A stretch of 64,000 nt of DNA, from NCBI GenBank assembly GCA_037952775.1, contig JBANAY010000004.1, positions 4,340,001 through 4,404,000 on the forward strand, read 5' to 3'. The notes under the pieces are model-generated. The model worked only from the letters and a program-made list of their open reading frames with translations. It was not told the DNA's origin and made no database searches. Source of the DNA: Clonostachys chloroleuca (Eukaryota > Ascomycota > Sordariomycetes > Hypocreales > Bionectriaceae). How positions within the stretch are numbered: the first letter of the stretch is position 1; the number at the start of each line of letters is the position of its first letter. Shown in pieces: positions 11,277 to 23,561 of this stretch. The translations under genes were made by a program, and so were the position numbers.

Positions 11277-13068
11277 TTGTTGTGGTCCCTTCCGGGAAAG
11301 TCGGCACTCCGGGGGCGTGCCATGGAGAGGAAAACCTTGTTCCTCATGGCTGCAACCAGACTAGGCCCGAGGAAAAAATAAGAGGGGGAGAACCTTTACG
11401 TGCCAATGACACATGGGCATAACCTAGACACACATCCCCCCTCAGAAAGTCTGTATTGTTAAGCATATCTAAGAAAGGGCGGGCCGATCGATGTCATTTC
11501 GCCGCCTTGCATGCAGAGAGAAGAAGGGGACCCAGGTCCCCAATGCCGTGACAGCCGTGGCGTGCGGGCATGATTAAATAGTGGGCTTTCTTCGCCCTTC
11601 TTTTATTGGGAAAGTCGTGTTTATTTTATGGTGCGGCGCCAGTCGCAAAGAGGGAAGAAAGGGGGCGTGTGTCTGGTGGGAGGATGGATGGACGACATCC
11701 CCTGCCATGGGCTTTGGGCAGTAGTAGCGAGCACGAATATGAGGCCTTTTTGAATTGGTGATGCCTTGGCCCTCTGATCTGTTTATTCCCGGCCCCAAAG
11801 CTCTTGCCAGGGCCGCAGATATCACGGAAGGTCCCATGCAACTCGATAGCAGGCGAGCTCCATCTCTGGGTCGGTGATGGAGTTCTGTTCGGATGTCCAA
11901 AGCCGAAGGATAATAAGGGAGATTGGTAAACGCCCGCTGGCGGCCTCATACTTAGGGTCTCACATGCCTGCCTGATGGAGGTTTAGGTAGAGATAAAAGG
12001 ATAGAATAAAGGGCGTCAAGCCGAAATAGCAGAGCCTACCCTGTAGTCGTGCAAATTACCTCTGCGCTTCGGATGTGGTGTGTGCCCTAAACTGAAACTC
12101 GTCGTTGGCATTTGCCTGCACATCTCTCGTCGATCCGGTCGACCCGGAAATTTTCTTTTCACCGCTTGATTCTCGCCATGTGAGGTGTGCGGCTCACGAG
12201 ACAACAATCGGAGAACACATGGTGCATATTCAAATATCCCGAACTCCGCCGTGCAGACAAGAGCGGGTCAGTACATATGCCCTAAATTTGCCGCCACAGG
12301 AGATCTCCCATCCCATATCCTTAGTGATATAAGTCATTCGTGCATACCAGCAGATAGTATATTACAATGCCATGAGGATGAACAAAAGTTTAGTCTAATA
12401 ATGCGTCTGCCGGCATTAGTGTCGCTGACTTTGATTAGCAGCCTCCAACCATCAGCGCAGAGTGACATACGTTAAATACGACCAAAAGCAAATGCTACGG
12501 TATTCGTTCAATGAAAGCTCTGGTCGGCCCTATTAGCTTCAGCAGAGATATCATTCATAAACACCAATGGAACCATGAGCCCTAGTTTTATGGCTCTCCA
12601 TCGTCTTGTCCAGCACAGACAGCAAGAGCAGTGATCCTTGTATTGCCATCAAATAAGCTTAAGCAAGGATATGGTGGAGACTGAGCTTGGCACTGGTCAA
12701 TGGCAAAGTTTCGTTAGTCACAAGCCTTGGCATCATCTTCAGCAAACCTTCTTCCAAGCCTTTTCTCTTCTTCTCTGCTTGGCTCTGTGGCTGGACAAGG
12801 GATCCTGCCACCGCGGTATTCCTACTAGATATGGCAGGAAGGGCAGCCAGAGATCTCGATACGCCCAGTTTCCGAAAGCAAAGCAGACACGCCCTCATGG
12901 CCCGGTCAGAGTCTTCTGGTAGGTGGATCTGCCTCTTGGCATCAGGCACACAGGTCGGAACTGCAGAGCCGAGACGCCAATCTTGTTCACTCGCACCTGA
13001 TCCAGTTTATCTCGTGCCTTTTCCTGTCTCGGCCAGCGACGGGAAAAAAGAAGAATGAGAGCCAAGTC

Positions 13069-13090
13069 TTTTTTTTTTTTTTTTTTTTTT
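13069..13090 (+). repeat. T22 homopolymer tract
   Basis: Twenty-two consecutive T in the gene-free block, the longest mononucleotide run noticed. The real length is unreliable given the homopolymer problems elsewhere in the window. Confidence 0.85.
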
Positions 13091-14764
13091 GTCTTGACAG
13101 GTGACTTACTTGGTGCGTCACTGGCGTTGTCACCCATGACGACATGCCTGTCCCTCCCGCGAGACACACAGCAAAACCGATCCCAGCCAAGCCAGAAACA
13201 GAGATTGACACATTGTGATGTTACCGTACCGGACGCTAGAGGAAGGGCTGGGGAACTTTTTTTTCCCGCTCGTTTCATTTTAACCTCTGCTCTTTTCTTT
13301 TTATTGTCTCTCATGCTTTGGGTGATGGATCTGCAACTGACCCGCCGCACACGGGCCTTTTATTGCCAGCTGGGTCCATGTCTGGAACGAGACCTACAGT
13401 ATGACTTAACTAGCTTTCTTCCACGGCATTGAGATGTAGAGGTAGATCATGACGGCGCTGAACCCGTCGTGGCCAGTCACCCGACGGCGTCCAAGCCAGG
13501 GCAGGGAGACCTCAGACCGGCCGGGGTGTCATGAATACGTAGGCGCGGAGGCTGTGATTTTCTCCTGACGCTCTTCTCTAACAGTACCGGTGGAATTAGC
13601 AGCACGTCCCTTGCCCCTGTGGCCTGCGCTTCTAGAAGCCACATGTCTCTCCTGCTTGTCAAAGTTCGTGGCACCCCCCGAGCAGGCCAGGATTGGAAAG
13701 CAATGGCACAATTGGTCTTGCGCCTCTCCCTGGGTCCCCTGAGGCTCTGTTAGTATATTGCTTGTGTATGATGAATTGATCATCTCTGGCCAAGGACGGC
13801 CATATCAGCAAGAGACGGGCCCAAGAACAACAAAACACCCGCCTGTCGGCCTGTCCGGTCATGCGCACAGCAGCGTGTCCATACAGAGTCCATGGCGCGC
13901 ACTCTCTCGCGTATCGGATTAGGCTTGATACTGCGGTGGGAATAAGCGGAGGTACGGGACTGACCACGCACCGTCATACGTAGCGTCTTACGTGCGCCCG
14001 CGTGCACGCACCCTTTGAGATTGAGCGTACAAGGTGCGTATGTCCAAGGCTGTTGTGTTCTTGGCTTGGCTAGTCGCGCTTGGCCTGCATTATAGGAAAA
14101 AGGTACCGTCAAGGCCACCAAAACAATTGACAGAGGTTAGAGATGCAGCTTTGGCTCCGCTCTTGGTGTCTGACCAACTCCCAAAACGATGCTCTCGTCT
14201 AATTAAGGCAGAGAGAGGCAAGACAGGAACAACACCAAAGAGAGACACCCCTTGGCCCCCCGCTCCCACAAAGTATAAAAAAGAAATTGCCCAAAATGTC
14301 CGGGAGGCCGCCCAGGAGAACAACGGTCGAGGGATGGCACATGCCTATTTGCGGGATTATGCATAACCCAAGTGAACTATCATGTTATCTTGACCGCACC
14401 TCGCGCTTTGTACCGAAAGCATCAGCTCGATGCGACGCTGTGGGTTGTCATGTCTTTGAGTTTATTTCATCTCTGGGCTGCTCGCGCGCGGCGAATTACA
14501 CGGCAAATAGCAGCCGCTGAAACAGCACACCACCTTGGCAACCCTAGAGTAGCGATAGGGAAATCATGAATGCCTGCCTGCGTGTCATTTGATGTGGGCA
14601 GGGTGCACGCTGCTTGCTTATCTTACTTATCCTTTGTTCTCGCTGATGAAGGATCCCAGCTGGTAAAGATGGCCCTGCTTGCAATAACGCTGACTCACCT
14701 CGCGTGCTATTTCTGGAGGGCAAAAGATCTTCCAGGCACTCAGATCCCAAAACGCCGCCGCTAA

Positions 14765-14787
14765 TGAGCATGAGCATGAGCATGAGT
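14765..14787 (+). repeat. Short GAGCAT tandem repeat
   Basis: Nearly four tandem copies of the hexamer GAGCAT/ATGAGC, noncoding. Confidence 0.8.
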
Positions 14788-17700
14788 AGGAGCGGCAGCG
14801 GCGGGAGAGCAGATGCGTCCATTGGGGGATTGTCAGAAATGCAACCTTGCAGCAGCAGGTGATTGGTTGTCGTGGCGCAAATACGGATGCGTGCTACCTC
14901 ACATATGAAGAGCCCTGCCTGTGCCCGCGACGCTCGCTCCTTGTCGTACCAGGGCGACGTTGAGTAAGTCTTGAATTTAAGCATAACAGGTGCAGTAGAC
15001 CCAAAGCCACCTCGCTGCTGGTAGGCCCAGGCCTGACAGACACCCTACTGCTTTGGTACAAGGGGATACGATAGTACGCCTGTATGCAGAGGCTTGTTCT
15101 GGACCCCTTTGGTAGCGCCGCCCCTCGTCCTCCATTCCTTTCCGCCCTCAGCTCGTCCTCCCCTCCTCTGGGCTGGTCTGGCCTGGCGCCCGTTCTGGTG
15201 TTCTCGTAATAATATCGAGCCCCCTTGGGTGAAGGTGTCATTTCCGCCCCACGGCACGTCTGACTGCCTCTGCAACAGCACACTGGTGCCGCCGTGGGAC
15301 TAAACTCTCCCAGACGGAGGCTTCTGCGGGCTGTCTTTGCTCTGCCCAGGCCGGACTGACTCCTCAGGATGCCCGCAACTAAGCCGTAAATCTTATTGTG
15401 GGGCTGTGTGACTGTAGCATATGCTTGTTTTGGCATTTTGCCTTCTGACCTTCATGGAACCAAGCATTCCCTAGCAGTTTGACATCAACTTACATAAGTA
15501 GGTCTGATCATCTGAAATCAGTGTATATTTTGGGCCTAGTGATGAGACAGACCCAGCACTCGCACAAAGTTCTCGGCAGCCAAGTCGGCAAGGACGGCAT
15601 CTCATGGCGCGGCGAACGCCAGCCACCCCAGCTCGTGCATATACCCCGGCCTTGAAGGAGGGGGCGTGGCTCCACGGCCAAACCACTCGTATCTACCTGT
15701 GGTCTTGTTTGACCTGGACAGCACGGCAGAGTACCAAACGAGGCCGATCCGGGCGAGCGAGCACGAACACAGTCCGCATGGCCAGATGGTTTCGCTCGTA
15801 GCTGCATCATGACGAATGAAGGTAGAGAGACGCGGACGAAACCACCGATCTGCTGGGGGCGCCGCATGCGCATGCCGCTCTCGCTTCCTTATTAGTGACA
15901 CTCCCATGGCCTCTTGTTCGAGAATAGCGTCCGTGCCAAGCTCGAGGGCTGACAACGCTTAAATTCATGCTTAAAAACCCAGTGCAGGGTTGACCACGCC
16001 CGGCCGAGTTATCCGTAGCGCGGCCTCTGACTGGCTGGCTCCCCAGAGTGGCTCGTGGGCTGCCTCTTTGGCGACAAGGACCTGGATCTGGATGACGATC
16101 TCAGGGCCAAGACTAATCCCTCCCTCTTCGCGCGCTGCTCATGGCTCACTCCTCCCCAGGCGCACTGTCAGCAGTGTGTGCTGAGTCCGAGAGGCCTCCT
16201 CTTTTCCCTTTGCCATCCCATCACCACCCACCTTGAGTAGGTAGGTGGTGGGGTTGGTTTTCGCTCTCTTGCACGCGCACCCCCCATCTAGCCCCCAGAC
16301 TGGTACCTGCCATACATTGGAGGCTGCTTGCAATCCGCCTGCTGTCAGTTGGTAGTCGGACTGCCAAGGCTGCTTGGGTGGATGGGCGTGGTTGATCAAT
16401 ATGTGTATCGTGATTCTCCTCCAGGCCCGGTTGCATCGCAGCACTATTGCCAGATAAATTCCTTCTAAATGGCGTGCTTGGGCCATCATTTCACCCCATC
16501 CGGCGCACAAATCGGCGGCTTCTCGATAGTAGGTTTGGGGATTGCCCTGCTGTCATGGAGCGATACTAAGAAGCTTGTTTCGGTTCGTGACAAAGCTTAA
16601 GACCAGCCATTAGATGCGTGGCTGCCAGTAGGCTGTACGCAAATGCCCATTACCTCCAATAGCGTGGATGTGGCTTTCGCGACATTATTTTTGGCTAACA
16701 CGGGCGTCAAGAGGGAGGGGTGCAGATTGGCCGGCACCTGGGAGCTGAGCGAGGTACCAGTACATCGTCTCTGCCCCGAGACCGATAGATTGATCCTGTG
16801 GCCTTAAATCCAGGGTCTGGAGTGGGAGAGAAGGGGGCCAAGACCACGTAACCTCAACTGACGATGATATGCACATCTCAATCTCAACTGGAGTCCATCT
16901 CCATCACACACACGTATGTACTTACCGTCCCCGTTGATTCATACACTGATCATCAGTGGCTCTCGGCTGGTTCTGGATCTAGCTGCGCTCTGCACTGCGC
17001 GTATAGCTCCGTGCGTCAGTCCCCAAGACAAGAGAACCATTGTTTTAAAACAACGCACGCCCCCTTCCCCCCCTACACCCCACTCAGGCCGGTTAAACGG
17101 CTTCCAAGATGGCGAGTGTTACTTGGTCTAGAACGCTGCGATCGCTCGCACGCCCTGCCTGACCTGCGTCTGATAGCACAGAACATACGCTGAGGATGAA
17201 ATGATAGCAGGCTGCTCTGGACACCTGGTCAGCCACCTCCCTGAAAACAGCGCTTGACCATTTAATGGGGTAAATCAAGCTTTTTCAAGCTTATTTTAAG
17301 ACTAATTCTCTACACGAGACAGCGCTGTTCCCTTACCTTGCTACGATACGTCGTGCACCCCAAAGAGTTCCGGCGTACGACCGAGCGTCCGTTGATCGCC
17401 TTCGACTAGGCAAGCACGCATTGTGCTGTGCTGTCTCTTCTCTGTGGGAAGGCCTACGTAACGTAATTCGGTGAAGGCCGCTATCGTTATTCCCGCCCTG
17501 CGGCCTCCGGTGATTTGACTCGGGAGGATATGGATCAGTCGGCAAGATAAACTGGGGTGCCGCTTGTGCCGAGCCCGCTATCTGGTATAAGATTATGAGG
17601 CGGATTACGAATTCCCAACGACCCAATGCCGGCTTTGACGGCACCGTGGCGTCCCACGATTATTGCTTCAAAGACAAACGTTTCGGCACATCGGATCTTA

Positions 17701-20700
17701 TGCTTGTTTCTATCTCGATGGAGAGGCCGCCAGTGGCCAACGGCCCTTCGGAGGCCGAGCTGACAGCGGGCTGAAGAAATGACTTTGGGCTAGGGAGGCC
17801 AGCGCACCGTCTACACCCGCCATGTTTTTCAGCCCAGATTGCGCCTCAGACGGGGATGACCTGGACCCTGGCCACAGCCCCAATATCGTAATTTCTAGAG
17901 CTGGTCTGGAATCTCCCTAATAACATTGCGCTGTGCCAGGCGTTGATGTGGCGCATGGATGCATCGTATTGACCTTGATAACATACAGAGGGAGGATCTA
18001 TGGTCGTAGTCAAAACTGACCTTGGCACCAACCAGGTACAATAAGAGGGAGGCGCTGGCAAGCATATAAATGTGTGCCAAGTGGTACCCAGCAGGTAGTA
18101 TGGTACATTTCTCAGCATCATATACGACCATGGAATGAGTACATGAGCGCTGGTCGCCCACCGAGCTGCCCTGTACTTGATGATAGGCAGGGAGCTATCA
18201 ACGACCGCTATGGACGTTGTCGTAATTCCGAGTGTTTCAAAAGTCACATCCCTCCCCGGACCAGAGGGCAGAGGTCGAGTTTGGACATCTGTGTGTCATT
18301 CCTTGACTCCACAGCTGTTAAAGATGGACTGAATAGGCACTGGAAAGCGGTGCCGAATGGGTAGCGTACCCCTGTTGCTGTTGAATAGTTACCCTTTCGA
18401 GGAAGACACGTGAGCGGTTCTTAGCCAAGTCTTCCTGCTCGTGTTAATCGCTCTGACGCTGTGCGTACCTACAACATGGGCGTCTTGCTCTCTCGGAAGG
18501 CAATAGCCTCAACTGGCCGCGTACGCAGTAACATAGTAGGAGGTGCGCTGGAAACGCCACGAATGCTACTAATGGATGGACTGCCGTTCAAGACGGCGGC
18601 GGCGACACGAGCTATTGATCCTCCGCGTAGCTGGAGGTCGTAGTGGATAGATGTGGCTGCCCGGCTGTGCGGCACAAACCCTGACTCGAAGGAAGTCTCA
18701 CCAGCCTTCATTGGAATTTGAACTGCGGAACAGCCAGCCGACAGCAGAGAAAACTGCACGTAGTGCTGTTACCCTATTTTGCCGCACGTAGGGTAATTAC
18801 CTGAGAAACATAGGGTATTGCTTCGCTACGGTGGTCGGCTGGGAAGCGAGCAAGCGCAACGTTTGCTTCAGCAAACATGTGGTTCCTCTCGCTTTGCTCC
18901 CTACACATAACAATAATGAACGCTGTACGAACTTGGCAGTCGATCTATTTAACCAGCGCCAACTTTGAGTAACTGGCTGGATTTCCTCCCAGTAGCCCCG
19001 AGGTCGTGCAGGTTTGGTCTCTGACTGTTTGATAGTGCTGGGCTAGGCTATCGGAGAACACCCGGTGCTAAAAGGTGTTACGATCGATGCCTTGAGGCGG
19101 TTATCAGTCGCGAACCGTGGGGTATGACCCATGGCAGCGGAGGACGACGTCACCATAAAAAAAAAGGTAAATGCACGAGTACTGGGTACGTCGTATCTAT
19201 TATGCTATGCGAAAGGGGTGCAAGAGCCGGCGCAAGTATGTAGCATTCGAAGATTGGCCGAGTTTAAATCGCACCCCTTGGCCGGGAGAGACGGCATTTA
19301 TGATCCTGGCCAGGTCAGACGGAACAGAGACAAACAGACTCAAGGGCGGGGCTAGGGAGCCGCAAGATCCGAGTAGCTTAATATGAAGGACGCTTATAGC
19401 CCAATAATCGATGGCGTGTCTGAGTGTGCACTAAGCCAACTTTAATGGCGTTCCTCTTATTGTGTGGGTTATTAGAGGAGTTTTATGGTTGTTGCCCTGG
19501 GCCGCGAGACGCCGAGGAGGCGGCTCTGCTTATATTCCTGGAGGCGAAATATCGAGTATGCACGCATGGAGCGGCAATGCTAGCAGAGAGGCCGCCGGCT
19601 CGAAGACCACTTCCTGGGCCGTAGTTCCGTGCGGCGAGCTTCAAAGCGGATGAATCGGATTGGGAATTCTGTGCACTCAGCCCTGCTCATAAGTGAGGTG
19701 AGCGGAAGCGAGGCAAAGACAGTGAAAGACGACACCTTGGGCCAGGGAGAGACTGACTGACGTATATGCCTCAAGTCAGACCTAATATCAATTAGCCGCT
19801 CGCCGTCCTCGCGTAATGCATACACGCCAGATTGAGCCAAATAATTGCGCGGTGGTTGTTGTAGAGTCGTGGCCCTACTCTCTTCTGGATCATGGATCAC
19901 CAGCGAGTGGCTACCAATTACGTATCCTGACTGTAAGCCACTGGAGCACGCGCCGCCGCCAATCCGAGCCAAGCCTTTTCGCCAGCAACTCTTGCAATTA
20001 AGCTTAAGGTGGGCTTAGCCCTCGCCCTCTCCCATGAGCGCGCTCCTGATGGGCCAAGACAGTGCGCATCCCGTCCAGTTGGGCCCCCTCGCCCTGGCAG
20101 CACACACAAATACAGTGCGCAAGCCTATATTTCGCACCATGCCGTCGAATCCTGCAGATGATGCTGGTTGACAGGGGGGCCGCAAACAGAGCAGGTGCTT
20201 TCATTCTTTGCCGAATTCCGTGCTTCTGTCCCATTAGATTAGAATTGCTCCGGAGGTCTTCGATTTCCTCACTGAATAGGGGCTGCAGTGGTGATCTGAG
20301 GAGCAGCCTGAATAGGCTAATCAAGCCAAGTTGAAGGCAGGGCCGAGACTCGGCTTGGGCCTTGTTTTGCTTCAACCATCAGTCCCAGTAGTGAGTTTAG
20401 GGTCGAACGAGGCGTCGCCAGATAGGCTCAGGAACATCTCCAGGCTGCACTCGGTAGCGGTACTTGCTGGATGCCACGCCACACCACAAATAAATTGGCC
20501 CCTGCATGCTGTTATACACGAGTGGTACCTCGCAGTGCTGGGAGAACCACACCTGGATGGATGTAGCGTGTGTCGTACCGCTCTTTGCAGCGTCGCAGGG
20601 GCACGATTCCCCAAGCCAACTCTATCCCACATTCCGACAGCTCACGCTCTCGCACTCTCTTCTGCTTCCCGTGGCGTCTGCTCGTCGTGCTCATGCCAGT

Positions 20701-22247
20701 TGGCCCAGAGGCGATACGCTCTGGGCTAGCCAGACAGTGCAAAGGTTATTCTCAGTCGCAAGATGAAGACGGACCACGTAATCGGGTATCCGGCCCATTG
20801 AGATGAACGGTGCTCGGTCGTCCTGGGGCCGCACTCGGTCGATCGGCAAGAAAGGCACACACGCCTGTCTAATAACCAGCGAGGGAGGCCGTAGATAGTG
20901 CACCAAGCGCAAACCTCAGACGTCTCGTCCTCGTGCGTAAAGTTGGGTTGGGTGGGGGGCGTGGCTGCTGCGCTGCGTTCTGGGTTTCGTTCCAGAGGCC
21001 ACAACTGGTGGCTCCTGCCTCAAAGTGGTAGGTCAGGTACGGGGGTACAGGGATACGTACCAGTACGTACTGGCCTCCCTCTGGCGATAGCGGCACACCC
21101 CCCATCTCATGCTCTGCAATTGAGACGCCGCTTGGGCCTTGGCTTTGAGCCCCGAGCCGACTTATCCATCCCCATTGTGAGGGAGGACCCTGGACGCCTT
21201 GAGCTCATCAACCCCATCATTCCCATTTCTGTCCACCCGTCCTTACCTTACTTCAAATCTTACTTCACTGCCCTTCTAATAAAGTTCCTCATCTGCCCAG
21301 TTTCTTTTTTGGGAGGTTTCGCTCTTGCTTCTTTTTCTACCTGCTCCCTCTTGCCCACTGAGCAACTCGAGATAGATTCAGCCTCGTTATACGGCGTCAC
21401 CATCGAGCTTACCACGCAAACCATTTATTGGGACACACGTTTGGGGTCGTCACCTCTAGCTGAAGGGTATGTTCTGTCGGCTCCTCTCGCCATCTTTCTT
21501 CATTATCAGCGTTCCTCCCCTTGATCTGTTTGCCTTTGCACAACCTGGCTTGCCCTGAGGTTGGCTTGCGGTGTGATACCAATGCCAAACCTCACCGAAT
21601 CGTCCATGGGTTCTGCTGCTGCCTCGCCCTAAAATTTGGCCGAGATGACCAATTCCGCCAACTTTGACGAGAGTCGGCCGGTTATTGGCCATGGACCAAC
21701 GATGGTGATGGGGAAGGGGACATTTGAAAGCTGCCAGGGCAAGTGCCTCGTACAGCAGCTACTCCCATATCATTTAAACCATCGCCACTGGCTGGTACTG
21801 CATTACCTGCCGGTCGATTGAGGGACGGGCACCTGTATTTGGGTTGTGGCTTGCAGCTTCAATAGTTTAAATTCCCCGGCGCTTTGTTCAAAATATTTGG
21901 CAATGTTAGTCGAGAATTTAGGACTCTGTCGCTAGGACTGCCATTTTTCACAACGCACCCGACCCTTGTACTGGCCACACGAACATGGCAGAGGCGCCAG
22001 CGTTACACTGTCAACGGACGAGTGTTGCACTGGCACTCCTTGTCCCTGGGCCAGTTTCTTTGCACAAGTGTCACAGATCTTGTTACCTTTTTATTCATCA
22101 TCATATGTGGATACTTGCATCCAAGTTGGTCAAGTCGGGATATGCTAACACGCCAAGTAGAGACTGTCTTGAAAAGACATACTTCTTCTATGCTACTACA
22201 CTCAACACACACCTTCAGCAAAAATTCACCACTAATAGCATTTCAAG

Positions 22248-23561
22248 ATGGAGACATATTTCGGTTATGTACGAACGCCCGCAGATGCCATCAAGCTCTT
22301 TGAAGCTTGTAGGTTAGGCCTGCTTCCTAGGGTTCAGAGGCGGCTGTCGGAAAAGGAGCGTCAGTCTATCCGATCAGGCTCTGTCTTTGTTTGGGATGAA
22401 CGAGAGGCTGGCATGAGAAGATGGACCGACGGAAAGTCATGGAGTGCGAGCCGAGTTTCAGGCAGCTTCTTGACCTATCGTGAAATGGAGGGGAAGCGAG
22501 GGGGTGGTGGCTTCAACAGCATTCGCCGGGGATCCAACAAGACGCCAGAGTCAGGTCGTGGTAGCGATGATGATCGTGACGATGGCGAACCTGAGGGCTA
22601 TCGATACAAGGCGGACGGTCTCATGAAGCAGTCCTTCAGCATTACAACCTCGAATGGCCAACACCTCCACCTCATCTCGTACTATTCGAGGCCGCAGCAC
22701 GGACAGGCAGATCTACCTCAGCCTACGAATGACCCTGCCCTGCGCTCAATTGTCCCTATGAAGGGCATGTATCCTGAGTCGAGCATGGGAGAAGCTAGCC
22801 AGACGCCTGCCCTCACACGGGCCCCGATGCAACAACCTCCTTATATGGTGCCAACCCCTCAACATCACGCTCCTCACCAAGCCTATCCACCTCAATATGG
22901 ACAGCCTGGATACGGGTGGCCTCCTTCACCCGCCCAGACCCCCCCTTATTCGCACTACTCCGCAACATACCAACAACACCCACCCCCGGGACATGCTCCC
23001 GCGCCACCTCAACAATACTCCTCATACGAACCTAGAGCTTCTCTCCCCCTTCCCGCACCTCAAAAGCCAGGTTACACACCCTACCAGCAACATTCGGCTC
23101 AATACCGCATGCCCTCGCCGCCCCGTATCAATGATACTCGCGATCAAAATCTCCAGGCAGCTGCTCAAGCTGTGATGGTTGATCCGCGACTTGGGCCAAC
23201 TTCTGCCCGGAACCCCCAAGGCCCTCTCCCCGCCTTGCACGCGGTGACCAACGCTCCTCTTGGGGCCTCGTTGACTTTGACTGCTGAAGGTCCTCTTAGC
23301 CGGGGTCGAAGCGTTACCCCTCCTCGGAGCTCCCACTCCGACACCAACAGCTTCAGCACCCAGCCCAGGTCAAACCTCTCTTCGCTCCTCCATCCCACCC
23401 CATCTTCAAGCGAGTCTAATCCCAGTCCTGCTACCAATGGGGGCAGTGCTAGCAATAGCCCGCGGTCTCTTCCTGCACCCGAACCCGGCGCTGTTAGTGA
23501 GGATGCCCGGGCGCTTAGGATGCTTGACCGCAGCGCCTTCAGACGGATTGCTCTTGCCTAG
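22248..23561 (+). CDS. Pac2-type WOPR-domain transcription regulator (Gti1/Pac2 family)
   Basis: DNA-binding regulator of the WOPR family, which includes Wor1, Ryp1, Sge1, Gti1 and Pac2 and controls morphology, sexual development or virulence in fungi. It is a single exon of 437 residues. The N-terminus, METYFGYVRTPADA followed by LFEACRLGLLPRVQRR and SGSVFVWDEREAGMRRWTDG, is WOPRa (about residues 1-85). A short acidic linker follows, then WOPRb (about 120-160; GYRYKADGLMKQSFSI, QHLHLISYYSR). The METY...RTPADA opening resembles the Pac2 branch rather than the Gti1/Ryp1 branch. The C-terminal two thirds is low complexity, rich in Pro, Gln, Tyr and Ser, probably an activation or condensate-forming region. 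It has a normal length with no frame break. The gene stands alone behind 12 kb of noncoding DNA. The family is certain; the direction of its developmental role is not readable from sequence. Confidence 0.92.
   Translation: METYFGYVRTPADAIKLFEACRLGLLPRVQRRLSEKERQSIRSGSVFVWDEREAGMRRWTDGKSWSASRVSGSFLTYREMEGKRGGGGFNSIRRGSNKTPESGRGSDDDRDDGEPEGYRYKADGLMKQSFSITTSNGQHLHLISYYSRPQHGQADLPQPTNDPALRSIVPMKGMYPESSMGEASQTPALTRAPMQQPPYMVPTPQHHAPHQAYPPQYGQPGYGWPPSPAQTPPYSHYSATYQQHPPPGHAPAPPQQYSSYEPRASLPLPAPQKPGYTPYQQHSAQYRMPSPPRINDTRDQNLQAAAQAVMVDPRLGPTSARNPQGPLPALHAVTNAPLGASLTLTAEGPLSRGRSVTPPRSSHSDTNSFSTQPRSNLSSLLHPTPSSSESNPSPATNGGSASNSPRSLPAPEPGAVSEDARALRMLDRSAFRRIALA

Larger units (their letters stand above)
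9990..22247. other. 12.3 kb gene-free region upstream of WOPR regulator
   Basis: No open frame in this block has a recognisable protein, good codon pattern or consistent exon structure. The longest frames (20898-21524 + and 10688-11347 -) look like chance frames in GC-moderate DNA. It holds several CT-rich islands (about 11190-11260, 13250-13310, 15110-15190, 21280-21360), a T22 tract, a short hexanucleotide repeat and a cluster of TAGGGTA/TACCCTA motifs. The last kilobase, from the CT-rich stretch near 21280-21360, most likely holds the transcription start and long 5' leader of the WOPR gene. The rest may be distal control sequence or noncoding transcription units. I see no transposon remnants. 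Confidence 0.6.

Noticed and set aside
10688..11347. 219-residue minus-strand open frame in the gene-free block
   Set aside because: No recognisable motif; frames of similar length overlap on the other strand; rich in Arg, Ser and Gly as expected from GC-moderate noncoding DNA.
21060..21073. Perfect 14-base palindrome CCAGTACGTACTGG
   Set aside because: About four such palindromes are expected by chance in 64 kb, and nothing else marks it.
20898..21524. 208-residue plus-strand open frame
   Set aside because: No family signature, composition like translated CT-rich noncoding DNA, and it overlaps the probable WOPR promoter and leader.
9990..22247. Degenerate transposon or RIP-mutated block
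   Set aside because: The block is not strongly AT-rich and shows no reverse transcriptase, transposase, long terminal repeats or extended inverted repeats.
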